The notes under the pieces are model-generated. The model had not been told where the DNA came from, did no database searches, and saw nothing but the letters and a program-made list of their open reading frames with translations. From positions 1 through 14,047 of the forward strand of contig NW_023501066.1 of NCBI RefSeq assembly GCF_014066305.1: a stretch of 14,047 bases of DNA. The letters run 5' to 3'. Below are positions 1-9,149 of this stretch, piece by piece. The stretch comes from Letharia columbiana. Lineage: Eukaryota > Ascomycota > Lecanoromycetes > Lecanorales > Parmeliaceae. A program made the position numbers and the translations under genes. How positions within the stretch are numbered: position 1 is the stretch's first letter; each line of letters starts with the position of its first letter.

Positions 1-69
1 GTAGGCACTTTAGGGAGTAGGTACATACGCTCTTTGAGGGAGTAGGGACTTCAATGGAATAGGCACTTT
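1..69. repeat. short degenerate direct repeats at window edge
   Basis: Two near-identical 13-mers, AGGGAGTAGGTAC (12-24) and AGGGAGTAGGGAC (37-49), lie 25 bp apart. They are bracketed by GTAGGCACTTT (1-11) and ATAGGCACTTT (59-69). The pattern resembles the end of a decayed tandem array that may continue to the left of the window. No function can be assigned. Confidence 0.4.
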
Positions 70-661
70 CCGGCTTGTTTCGGGCCCTGAGCCTTGAATG
101 TCCGAAGTGCATACGGTAATATTAGAACCTCGAGCAACCGCTGTTGACTGTGCGGCAAGGCTTTCCCGCCCCTTTGCGCAGTGTTACTTGGGCATGTTGA
201 TGACATTAAAGGGCACATGCACGATACACAGACAGCGTATCAAAACGACAGATTCTACGGAAGCCTTGGCATTTGCCTGCCTGCATATGTGTTTCAACCT
301 GCTCACATTCTAGAAATCATTGGCTACATCCTGAAACAAACATGCAGAATTGATAAGCAAATGTAAGAGCTTTCAAAGGTCCGGACTTGGTGATTGGTAT
401 TCTCCCCATGATTGAGATGCTCCTAGTGGGGCATTCCTCTCAGGAGGTGGTTCATGGGGCTTTCAAGCTGAGACCCTGGAACAAATGCTCCAGGATATTA
501 CTACTGTCGCTCCCCCTAACGCTGGAGCTGTCAACAAAGACCCTTGTACTACATGATCTATATCAACAGAACTCCCAAATAAAGAAGCCAAACCCAGCCG
601 AGACCCGCCTTTCTTTCCTCGCGGTGACGACCTCATGACACCAGGCTGGTGGTGTACGCTC
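70..661. other. upstream region of the WSC gene, no gene seen
   Basis: Only short open frames without recognisable motifs occur here on either strand. An inverted CCAAT-type motif (ATTGG, about 393-397) lies roughly 265 bp before the WSC start codon. The stretch most likely holds the promoter and 5' leader of the following gene, but I could not place a TATA box or start site with confidence. Confidence 0.4.
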
Positions 662-2241
662 ATGGAGCAGTATACGCTTCTAGTCTTGCTTTGTTTCACA
701 AGCCTTGTCAGCGCACGCAATCCCCAATGCCACACAAACGCGACGGCCGCTGTACAGCAGCTCAGTGGATGGAATTACCTAGGCTGTTATCACGATACCT
801 GGAATGATCGATTGCTCAAGGCCTCAAGTGTAAAATTGTCGAACAACACAATTGTAGGTTGTGCCAAGTTATGCTCTACTCAAGGGCACACGGTTTTCGG
901 CGTTGAGGACAACCTGGAATGTTATTGCGACACCACTCTTCACCCGATGGCGAATACCTCGTTGTCGGACCAAGCGTATTGTAACAGTCCCTGTTGCGGT
1001 GATGCTTCGGTATTGTGCGGAGGCGTTTGGTATATCGGTGTCTACCAAATTTCTTCTAGTGGCCGCGAGTTCACAACAAGAGACAGGATTGCTGTGGGCG
1101 TCAGCATCGGAGTCATGATGCTTCTAGCGGCCGTTCTCCTCGGTTGGAAATACTACAACAGACGCAGTATGAGCAAGTCCAAAAGCCTTCTTCCGCGCTT
1201 TGCATTCTGGACCTGCAGCAATAGCGAATTCAAAGGGAAATTTAAGGTGGCAGACCGCAGACCGTGGAGAAGGTTGTCCGGCCGGCTCCAAAATCCTTTA
1301 CGACATTGGCAAAACGCAGTATGTTGGTAGCTTTTAATTGTTCGAGGACTTGCACTAATAAGAGTGTAGGGCAGTCACGACGAAGATTCACATTCAAATG
1401 TTACGAACGCCTTCAGGCAATGTGTGGCTTCCAACAGAGACTCACCAGTCATTGATGAGAAGCATCTACTACCGACCGACGATGCGGACCTCTTGATCAA
1501 GTAAGCAATATGTGCCCCTAAAATTCAGGCACAGTGCTAACGTGACTTATAGAGGACAGTGCGAAGATCTTCCAGAACTTCCAGGAGATAATCGGCAGCG
1601 CCAACCATACGAGGAGGTAATAAACCAGGTTGGCGGAAAAGTCGAGGTGATTCAATCCACCGAATGTGTGATGTGACTAATAGCTTTTGGCATAGGCTTT
1701 CAGCAAAGATATTCGAATAGCGATCGCAGGTGGACCGTATGCCCATGCGCGAGCACTGCTAGATACTCAATGTCAAAGCGGGAACTGGATCTCTCGGCGA
1801 CTTGTCGAACGCTTAGGCAAAACCAGCGAAATTTTGGGCGTCAATAATAATCCAAGCCTAAAGGCCGTCAGCGGTCACAGCATAACACCCTATGGCATAC
1901 TATCCCTTGACTGGAGGTGGAATGAAACAGGAAATAGAGTGCATCGATGCGATTTCTACGTCTTTCCTGAGTCAGACCATCTTGATATTATCTTTGGGGC
2001 CGAGTATATTGCAGCTGAGGACCTTGTCACCGTCCCTGTGTGCTCTTTCTCACCCCTGACGCAACATAGAAAGGATACCGACGGTAACTTCACCCTCAGC
2101 TCGCTTCCTAAAGAACCAACATTTTCTGACGGTCTGATTCTAGCTCAGGAGGCCGAGAAAGCCAAGGCAAAGCAGCAGCAAGAGAAGAAGAAGGCTGAGG
2201 TTGAAGCTCGAATAAAAGCATCTCGAAACAAGGAACAGTAG
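662..2241 (+). CDS. WSC domain - transmembrane - retropepsin-like fusion protein (4 exons)
   Basis: Reconstructed exons are 662-1318, 1370-1500, 1553-1616 and 1696-2241, giving 465 residues. The introns of 51, 52 and 79 bp have GTATGT, GTAAGC and GTAATA donors, (A/G)CTAA(T/C) branch sites and TAG acceptors, and their phases 0, 2, 0 keep one frame open. The start at 662 begins a clean signal peptide (1-18, ending VSA). A cysteine-rich WSC domain spans about 36-130 (GCYHD at 41-45; C67, C71, C87, C89, C107, C111, C112, C119), with sequons at N26, N61 and N98. One membrane helix lies at about 142-165, followed by basic residues, so the C-terminus should be cytoplasmic. Residues 285-410 look like a retropepsin fold: LLDTQC (305-310), GNWISRRLV, then a hydrophobic DIIFGAEYI second half. 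The tail (about 425-465) is a Lys/Glu/Gln coiled coil. WSC domains are carbohydrate-binding or wall-sensor modules. The coupling to a protease-like domain is my reading, and substrates are unknown. The canonical DTG is DTQ here, so activity is doubtful. Confidence 0.75.
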
Positions 2242-3267
2242 TAAAGCGGCCAGTCAAGTTAGTCGCGGGGCTAGTAGTAAGGCTAGTATATACGAAGCTG
2301 GTCGCTATTCAATAGACATGGCAAGCAATCGCAAGTGTTGGATGAAGCGTAGAGGGTATGGGTATTCTTGTGATATAGCACTCGATGTATGATACAGTCA
2401 AAGTTCTGCCGGTCTTTGTAGGAAGGCCTAGGGAGAAATTCACCGCGAGAGTCCTTATAACCCGACCCCAAGCATTTGCTTCCCATCGCTCCGCATCTTT
2501 TGTTAGGGCTTTGGTAGTCTGAACAATTCCGTGGTCGAGGATGCGATCGAATTTGTAAGCTTCGATCAAGAATCACTCGTAGCCAGTTGACCTGTACACT
2601 CTATTATTAGAGAAGAACTTGGGTCTCTCGAGAGCGCTCTTGGAACGTGAAAGCCCTGGTTCGAACATTGAGACTAACACCGTTTGGAGGAGCCCTGAGC
2701 CATCTTACCCCTCTACGCTGTCCGCAAAACGATCGAACACAGATTCATCTCACCACGTCGTCTTTTATACCTCGTTCCTATAGCGAGGCTGGTCCATAAG
2801 CATTGGCTATTGAAGAGTATAGTCGACCCCTTGACTACTGCAGGCGTTATATCTTAAATACTTCGTATGTGATTAAGGAATAGGGTTTTAAGCTCAGACG
2901 CTTCCCAACCTGACCGCGGAAACCCTCCGCCCTACACTCAATATGGTACAACAAGATTTAGACGCAGGGCTGCTGGTTTGTCGGGGTGGGGGGGGCCGGT
3001 CACTTGGCACACTCGTAATATTAGCGGCATGATCTAATCGTAGCCGAATAGAGAACATGTACTTCGGAACAAGTTCCTTAGTACGCGTGGAAAGTATTAT
3101 GCTACGACCGCCTTATGAATATGGGTTTGCGTTTGCGTTGCTCGATCGTCCGATGGGACTATTCCTGGTTCCTTCGGTCGTAACAATCCTCGAGAATACT
3201 ATAATAGACAATATCGTTACAAGATTGCCTCACCTCGTGTGAAAGAGCAGGGCGACGTCTCAATACT

Positions 3268-3283
3268 GTTGTCAATTGACAAC
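3268..3283. promoter_or_regulatory. 16-bp perfect palindrome upstream of DUF6594 gene
   Basis: GTTGTCAATTGACAAC equals its own reverse complement over all 16 bases. It lies 148 bp before the start codon at 3432. A long perfect palindrome in a promoter position is typical of a site for a homodimeric regulator, but no factor is identified. Confidence 0.35.
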
Positions 3284-3342
3284 CACGTATGTCGCCAGAT
3301 ACGTTCTAATGCAGGTGAGACAATTACATTGCCATGGGGCTA

Positions 3343-3349
3343 CCAATCA
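3343..3349 (+). promoter_or_regulatory. CCAAT box of DUF6594 gene
   Basis: CCAATCA matches the CCAAT motif bound by the fungal HAP/CBC complex and lies 82 bp before the start codon at 3432, a usual distance. The motif is short, so a chance match remains possible. Confidence 0.35.
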
Positions 3350-3431
3350 GGATACAGCCCACGCTGCTGCTACAACATAAACCAGCTGTCAAGACCTTTT
3401 TCTTGCATCGAATCAATACCGTTGTCTTACG

Positions 3432-4550
3432 ATGGAAGGTTATGCAAAATTGGCTTCCTTGATGGGAGCCAATCCTGAAGTGGCTATTCTTCGTCGGTTT
3501 GGAGCGATGAACGCTCAAAATCTACTATATTTTCAAGCGGAACTAGTAGCGTTGGAAGATGACCTTCGATATTATGCTGACCAAGACTCTGCATCGGATG
3601 ACCTCGATCGAAAACTTTATTCAGAGTGCTGGGACTATCTCAGCAAATCGGACGATAAGAGTAGTGGTAGTGACGAAAGAGCCGGACAACAATGGCGGAC
3701 AATGCTCAGGATACGTGAAAAACTGAAAGAGTATAGTTCGTCAAAGCCGATCCAACGAATCTATTGTTTCTCAATCTCGATTTTTGGAAGCAGTACTGAA
3801 ACATTACAGACGAAGCGCTTCTGCACCAGACGGCGCTCGCAGGTCTTCAGAAGCCCAACCCCAGAGATCTCTCCTTTCTCCAGCAATGGATGGAATCTGT
3901 CTCAATGGGCAATGTGCGTCTGGTGGGCCAAGACAGTGATGTCTGGTCAAAGCCGGATAAATCAGACCTCATCGCTCTACAAGCTCGGCACGCCGACGAT
4001 CCTCTTACGGCCTGGGTAACTAATACAGGGGTGCACTGGTGGCATCAGGTTGTTGGGAAATATCTGAGGGTACTGGTTTCCCTCCCACGCTGAAATAAAA
4101 CGTCATTAATGATCCGAGCTTTTTGATGCTACTCTACATTGGAAAAAGCTTGGCTACTATCTTTACTTACTACGCCTTTACAGCAACCAGAAGCCACGAA
4201 TTGGTCCGCCAATACAGTCTCCTACTCACAAACTGGGCTCTCCCGCCTCCCGTCCCTCGTCGGTGTAGTTCTAGCTTCTCTACTCCCGATCGCCTCCATC
4301 GTTGTCCTGTACACAATCAGCTCTGATCTAGTACGCTTGATCGTGATTGGACTTTTCACGGCTGGCTTCTCAACTAGTCTGAAATTGGTGACGAATGCGA
4401 GACTAGTTGACGTGTTCACTGCTACTGCCGCGTAAGTACACATCTGTCCAAAGGGTGAAGAATATGAAGGCTGATGGAGTGGGAAGCTTCACTGCTGTTC
4501 AGGTGGTTTTTGTGGGAACGAATGGGAGTGCAGGTGGAAACAATCATTGA
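3432..4550 (+). CDS. DUF6594 fungal membrane protein (4 exons)
   Basis: Exons are 3432-3735, 3810-4069, 4184-4431 and 4487-4550, giving 291 residues. The N-terminus GYAKLASLMGANPEVAILRR followed by FGAMNAQNLLYFQAEL is the signature I know from the fungal DUF6594 family. The next part has charged helices (about 35-105), KPNPRDLSFLQQWM near 117-130, then SDLIAL. The C-terminus has three likely membrane helices at about 212-233, 236-256 and 264-281, a family trait. Joins are supported by phase (1, 0, 2) and by restored family text: KEYNDEALL across intron 1 and ATAAFTAVQVVFVGT across intron 3. Splice sites are partly weak: intron 1 has GTTCGT, intron 2 (114 bp) GTACTG, and intron 3 ends in AAG. 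The molecular function of this family is not known to me. The start follows no upstream in-frame ATG, but a further 5' exon cannot be excluded. Confidence 0.8.
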
Positions 4551-4712
4551 AAAGATGGAAAGGGACTCTCAGGACATAGGAGAAATGTGCGGAAGATTCA
4601 GGAAAAGCCAGCGACCTGATTGATGTCCTCCTTAGTCAATATATCGAGATAGATTGAATCGTAGAACAATTGCTCTAGTATACACAATCAGCCCGAAATT
4701 CCACGAGATATA
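4551..4712. other. 3' flank of DUF6594 gene
   Basis: This is AT-rich downstream sequence with no gene and no strong hairpin. It presumably contains the 3' untranslated region and cleavage site of the DUF6594 gene. Confidence 0.3.
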
Positions 4713-5039
4713 CTAAATCTTGTCAGACATGTAGACTCCGTGAACGGTCGCCGCATGATTCTTAAAACGCATCACACGGTTGAGCGTGACTGTCGCACAT
4801 TCGGGAAGGGGGAAAGGGCAGGGTTCGCGGGGCCGAAAAGGGCGACGACGGTCGAAGTGCCGCTGCAACGAATATTTCAAATGTAGGTTGGTATGATCGA
4901 GGCAGTAAAGGCAATCGTCGGGTTTATATCTTACAGGAGAGAGATAGGGAATCGAGGAGTCCGACTCAGGGTCGGACTTAACGGCGTTCAAGGGACGTTC
5001 TGCGTTATTCACAAGGACGGCAGAAGAGGAAATAGACAG
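4713..5039 (-). pseudogene. DUF3435/FluG-domain-like C-terminal zinc-finger relic
   Basis: The minus-strand frame is open from just after a TAG (about 5040-5042) to a stop at 4713, roughly 108 codons. It contains no ATG early enough to include the finger; the first usable codon is a GTG at 5012. The product shows CLYCLDHTN, then LQRHFDRRR, then CPFPLPEC and FKNHAATVHG. Spaced Cys pairs followed by RHF and FKNHAA-VH match, from memory, the C-terminal C2H2-like module of fungal DUF3435 (FluG-domain) proteins, a family that includes the tyrosine recombinases of Starship elements. Those proteins are several hundred residues long, and the catalytic core is not visible upstream (5040-5490), so this is a fragment. 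It could instead be a small zinc-finger gene with an unseen upstream exon. Confidence 0.45.
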
Positions 5040-5564
5040 CTAGGGGAGCGAGCAAGGTCGACCAGGACTAGGGGAGGGCGATTTAAAAAATGATAAATTC
5101 GAGGGCAAAAGTACACAAGAAGAGAAAGAATGGAAGAAGAGTTTGAGAGTCGTAAGAAAGATAAGAGGAATAAATTTGAGAGAGCGACCTTGGTAATTGA
5201 GTGTCTTTCCTATTGTCGCCGCTTCTCCATGAAGGCTCTGCGTATGAACTTTAACCAGACCATCAACTTATGTAGTATCGTAACGAACCGCCCACCCCAG
5301 ACGGTGAAAGAGATACGTAACAATTTCTGATAAGAATGCCAACCAGACAGCAATTTCCTCACCTTCAAGAAGGCGCAGTCATTCAGACTCGCGTGACGGT
5401 CACCCGCGTCGCGCGAGAACAAAGCCGGCGCTAACCCTAGCGGGGGCAGATTTCTGTATTCTTGGCACCCGTTATCGATAAGCATAGGGCCGATGCCAAG
5501 ACATCACCATCCACCGCCTTGGAATGGGAGAAACTTTTTTGGAGTGCGATACATAGCCATCCGG
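5040..5564. other. upstream region of VPS25, no gene seen
   Basis: The plus strand is strongly purine-rich from about 5098 to 5186 (GAAGAGAAAG-like runs), i.e. polypyrimidine on the minus strand. A 91-codon minus frame at 5210-5485 has no recognisable motif. The frame of VPS25 stays open 5' to 5493, but the encoded residues are unlike the family. Promoter and leader of VPS25 presumably lie here. Confidence 0.4.
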
Positions 5565-6188
5565 ATGGCTCCTGTCCAACCTCGTACCGCCGAATCATTC
5601 ACCTACCCCCAGTCCTACTCCTTCCCACCATTCTTCACCCTCCAACCCAACCTCCAAACCCGCCTCTCCCAACTCCGCAAATGGTCCCGCCTAATCCAGC
5701 GGTACTGCCGGCATCACCACGTCTTCAAGCTTTCTCTGGTCGCTGCCCTCGACACACCCTTGTTCAAGAACGCAGAACTGAGGAAGAGGTTGAGCGTGAA
5801 CGATGCGTTGCAAGTGGTGGATTGGATGACGAGGGATGAGGGTGGTAGGAGGGCGGAGTGGATCGATGGAGGGGTAGAGGCGAAGGGGGGAACGACGTGG
5901 GTGTATTGGAAGAGGCCTGAGGAGTGGGCGGAGGTGATTGTTGGGTGGGTGGAGGACACTGGGCAGAAGAATACCGTGCTCACGCTTTATGAGTTGATGA
6001 ACGGGGAGATGACTGTGGGACAGGGTATAGTACCTCGCGAGAAAAGGTCGAAGTCGAATGCTCACGGAATGCTAGATTTTCACGGCATGGACGCCGAACT
6101 GTTCCACAGATCGCTGGCCGTGTTGGTCAAACGGGGCAAAGCGCAGGTATTTGGAAGTGAAGATCAACAGGGAGTCAAATTTTTCTGA
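5565..6188 (+). CDS. VPS25: ESCRT-II subunit Vps25
   Basis: This single-exon gene encodes 207 residues, close to the usual size (about 175-210). Vps25 is the two-copy arm of the endosomal ESCRT-II complex with Vps22 and Vps36; it recruits Vps20 of ESCRT-III for sorting ubiquitinated cargo into multivesicular bodies. Visible hallmarks are the N-terminal FPPFFTLQPN (20-29), which docks on Vps22/Vps36, then QLRKWSRLIQRYCR (36-49), TPLFKN, AEWI, WVYWKRPEEWA (112-122), DTGQKNTVLTLYEL (131-144) and a C-terminal LVKRGKAQVFG...GVKFF. Together these form the two winged-helix domains. I chose the ATG at 5565 because homology begins soon after it; an upstream in-frame ATG at 5493 would add 24 non-homologous residues. 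A Gly/Arg-rich insert near 91-110 and a loop at 150-168 are slightly longer than in yeast. It converges with the RTT107-like gene. Confidence 0.93.
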   Translation: MAPVQPRTAESFTYPQSYSFPPFFTLQPNLQTRLSQLRKWSRLIQRYCRHHHVFKLSLVAALDTPLFKNAELRKRLSVNDALQVVDWMTRDEGGRRAEWIDGGVEAKGGTTWVYWKRPEEWAEVIVGWVEDTGQKNTVLTLYELMNGEMTVGQGIVPREKRSKSNAHGMLDFHGMDAELFHRSLAVLVKRGKAQVFGSEDQQGVKFF

Positions 6189-6370
6189 AGGATGCCTGCA
6201 TTGAGTGCTGCTCTTGCAGCCTGAACGTTACCATCACCGAACATTTTCCCACGAAGCCGGGTCTGATATACAGACGTTCAATCGCCACCCATCTCTCTCG
6301 ACATGCGAATAAAAAAGGACTTGTGCTGTCACAAACGCTCCGCTCAGTCGTCCAAATGCCCCCCATACGC
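6189..6370. other. convergent intergenic spacer VPS25 / RTT107
   Basis: The 182 bp between two facing stop codons (6188 and 6371) must hold both 3' ends. No stable terminator-like hairpin or gene is seen. Confidence 0.5.
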
Positions 6371-9149
6371 TCAAGCCGTAAGTGTGATATCCTTTTCAGT
6401 CAAATTATAAGAGTCACGCCATTGGTGCTTTTGCGACAGCGCAAGGTCCACTATCCAGTCGTGGCGGACAACGAGAGGGTTCTTGCCCATTCCGTCGATC
6501 ATTTGCCGGAATTTCGGCCACAATTTCGCCTCTTCTGGAGTAGTACCACTGATAAGGTACACGTATCCGGGCGAACTAGCCTCGAAGTCGTCACCCTCTT
6601 CGTCCAGACCTGCTCGCAGCGTTGCCGTGAATCCAGCGCGAGCACGATACATGAGGCACTTGCCACCATTCACCTCCGCGATGGACTTGTATGTCTCAAA
6701 GCCGCCGTGAATGAGCTCGGTACAATAAATCGAGTACCCTCGAAGGAGCTGACCTTTGTTGCTCTTTGCTCGAACGAGGGAATCGCTGAGCTTGTAGCCC
6801 ATTCGCTTTTCGCTCTCGGTGTCTTGCAGCAGATAATTCTCTGGCTCAAGGCGCTTGTTTTGTGAGAGGCAATCGTTTACAAAGTCGGTAGATAGGATAA
6901 TGGGAGCGTGTGCCAGCGCGCAGATGAACTTTTGTGTGCGGAGGATATGAGGAGAAGCAAGATGAGTGCAACTGGCGACATCAGGGACGATCAGTATTCC
7001 CATCGCTCGAAGTCGTGCCTATGTCATGTCAGTAATGCTCATAGCTGGTGAGCTGACCATTGTACTTACGCGCTCTTCGCCTTCCTTTTTGGCAGCACTT
7101 ACCCACCCCTTGTATCCAGAGAGCGCCAAACGCATCGATGGAGGAGCAAGCCCCTTTGACTTCTTAGCCCTCTTCGTCGCCCTGGTCTCTTCATCTGCTC
7201 CTGTATCGGTATCTTCGTCTTTCGATACCGATCGCTTCCTGTTGACTTCGGGTACCAAATCTTCGCTTGACTTGCGACCTCCATGGGTAACCCCACCAAC
7301 TCTCTTTCTCTCTTTTTGGAAAAGTGCGATATCAGGAGCGAGATCGTGCAACTTTGCGACTGCCTTGTCCTTTGCACTGCGACTGCCTGTGGTAGAAGGT
7401 GTCTCGTTCTCTTTACCCTGGCCGATGAATCGTGAAGAGGCTGGTGTTCGAACTGCGTTGCCCTCTGTATGTCTCCTATTCTCTTTCGAAGCCTTGGGGG
7501 TATGGCCATCAGATTGAAGAGCACGGAAAGGTACTTCTTGACTCCCCGCAGAACGCGATGGTTGGGGTTTCATGGCATTCGTACTCCTTGAAGATGTAGC
7601 GTTAGGAGGTTTCACAGACATTGGCCTCGGCACATCGTCACTCTCAGCAGAGGGATCAACGTCGGACCCAAGAGGGAAGAACATTTTTTCAACTGCCTGT
7701 TTGTCAATTGGCGTCTGCCCAACAACTTCGCCTAAGTTGGTACGGGTCGGAAAATGGTTGTAGCGCGGATCAGAGACGGTCTGTATCTGCCATTTGGCGT
7801 AGCTCTCTTCAAGCCAAAGGTGATTGACCATGTGAATGTTCCACTCCTTTGCCGCGTCGCATTTTTCACTAACCATATGAGCAGTAATTAGATGGGTGTT
7901 GTCCTCCTTCATAGTCTTGGTAAATTCTCCTCCTGCCGCTTTGGCAAGATTTTCCAAGTACACACGAGCCTCACCATTGTAATTCGAGAGACTGATACGA
8001 AATATACTGAAGCCAGGAAGACCCTGGTGAGCAACCGGATAGTGTAACAGCCGTCGCAAAGGGGAAGTCCATGCGTTGTGAGTGATAAGGTAATAGAGCC
8101 AAGCCAAGTTTCCGACGTCCTTCCCGGCCCTGGAGGCTATCCGGTAGTCAAGCGACTCTCGGTAATGACAGATGAAGATGTCGGCTTTGTATACGCTGCC
8201 AGTCACCATCCCTCCACCGTTTAAGATCAGATCTTCAATAGTGCCCAAAAGATGACTCCCCAATTCGAGATCCCGAGAGAGCATGACCTTCTTACCCTTG
8301 AAGACCGTGAGTTGGCGACGATTCGCGCTGGGCGAGCTGGAAGGCGTGGGCAGCCGATCAGGTTTAGGAGATGATGCACCTAGCATGTCTTGCCGTCCGG
8401 CCTCGGGTATACGATCTTCAGGGCGTTTCCGTAGGATCTCGGGATCCGGCAGGCAATAGGGCGCTTCATCAATTCGTTTGCCTAGTTTGAGGCAGTCGTC
8501 GAACCTAGCAAGAGTCAGAGCTTGTAATCGTCGCAGATTCTCGACGAAAGGCTTGTTACCAGTGTGGCAAAACAAATTTACACTTGACGTTCCTGCTGAT
8601 GGCCGTTTTGCACTTGTCCGAGTCCATAGTCAGGGCTACAATGTGGGTGACCATCTTCGATACTGAACTAGAGTACAGTCCACCCATGGCGAGAACGCCT
8701 CCAATGATAGCATCTGAATCTCCACTTGGTAGATCGACGCAACAAACGACCAGACCGGAGAAGAATAGCCTAGGATCTGGGCTGTATTGTCGAGGATTTG
8801 CAAGTCTGCCTTTAGCAATCGAGGCTTTCACCCAATCTGGCTTGACCACAGACTTCAGCGCATCGTTGGCTGCTCCGTACTCAGGGAAATCCGTTGTGGT
8901 TGAGATGATGTGTGTGATGTCTTGCAAAGGAATCGGGTCCGCGATTGCTGTCCTGGTTATCTCTTCGGCCCCATTGTCTTCCAGTAACTTGGCAAGCTGA
9001 AGGCTTGTGTCAGCATCATTTCTTCACTCTCATCTGTGTGTTGTAACACGCACCTCGCGTGCGCTGTCTCCTCGAAGATCCCCGGTTTGCACGATGCAGA
9101 ATTGGACTTGTGCGAATAAAGATTTGCTTTCTGCACCGTCCAGATCCAT
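6371..9149 (-). CDS. RTT107: Rtt107/Brc1-like multi-BRCT DNA-damage scaffold (4 exons)
   Basis: Exons in reading order are 9149-9054, 8996-8560, 8504-7070 and 7018-6371, giving 871 residues. The introns of 57, 55 and 51 bp have donors GTGCGT, GTAACA and GTAAGT, CTGAC branch sites, CAG/TAG acceptors, and phases 0, 2, 0. The start lies in GCCGCTATGG and opens directly into BRCT1 (FCIVQTGDLRG). Four N-terminal BRCT repeats occupy about 11-105, 105-205, 240-335 and 340-430, each ending in a W-containing helix (PDWVKASI, LPHWFDDCL, LAWLYYL, HLWLEESY). A Ser/Pro/basic-rich linker of about 200 residues follows. The C-terminal pair spans about 637-720 and 735-855 and begins with LSGYKGW. S640 and K686 (RTQKF) sit where phosphate-binding Ser/Thr and Lys are found in BRCT pairs, fitting the known binding of gamma-H2A by Rtt107/Brc1 at stalled forks. 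Family members scaffold Slx4 and Smc5/6. Six BRCTs in a 4+2 layout is the family plan. A generic BRCT protein is the alternative. Confidence 0.88.

Larger units (their letters stand above)
2242..3431. other. gene-poor stretch between WSC and DUF6594 genes
   Basis: No supportable gene lies in these roughly 1.2 kb. A minus-strand open frame at 2309-2569 (86 codons) gives a protein-like sequence with a WEANAWGRV stretch, but I cannot assign it to a family. A run of GGGG-T-GGGGGGGG lies at about 2983-2995. The right end is presumably the promoter of the DUF6594 gene. Nothing here has visible terminal repeats or a transposase. Confidence 0.4.

Noticed and set aside
1319..1330. Stop codon TAG ending a 223-residue WSC-only protein (from 662)
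   Set aside because: The last codons lie inside a well-formed intron (GTATGT...CACTAAT...GTGTAG), and removing it continues the frame through two further exons. A retained-intron isoform is still possible.
2640..2680. tRNA-like B box (GGTTCGAAC) near 2658
   Set aside because: The flanking bases do not form a T-stem, there is no matching A box or acceptor stem, and no anticodon arm can be drawn.
2983..2995. G-quadruplex candidate (GGGG-T-GGGGGGGG)
   Set aside because: It lacks four separate runs of three G with loops; a plain G-run is the simpler reading.
5493..5564. N-terminal extension of Vps25 from an upstream ATG
   Set aside because: The 24 extra residues are His/Pro-rich and unlike the family; homology starts after the ATG at 5565.
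5691..6065. 124-codon minus-strand frame
   Set aside because: It lies wholly antisense to VPS25, has a low-complexity Pro/His/Leu composition and matches no family.
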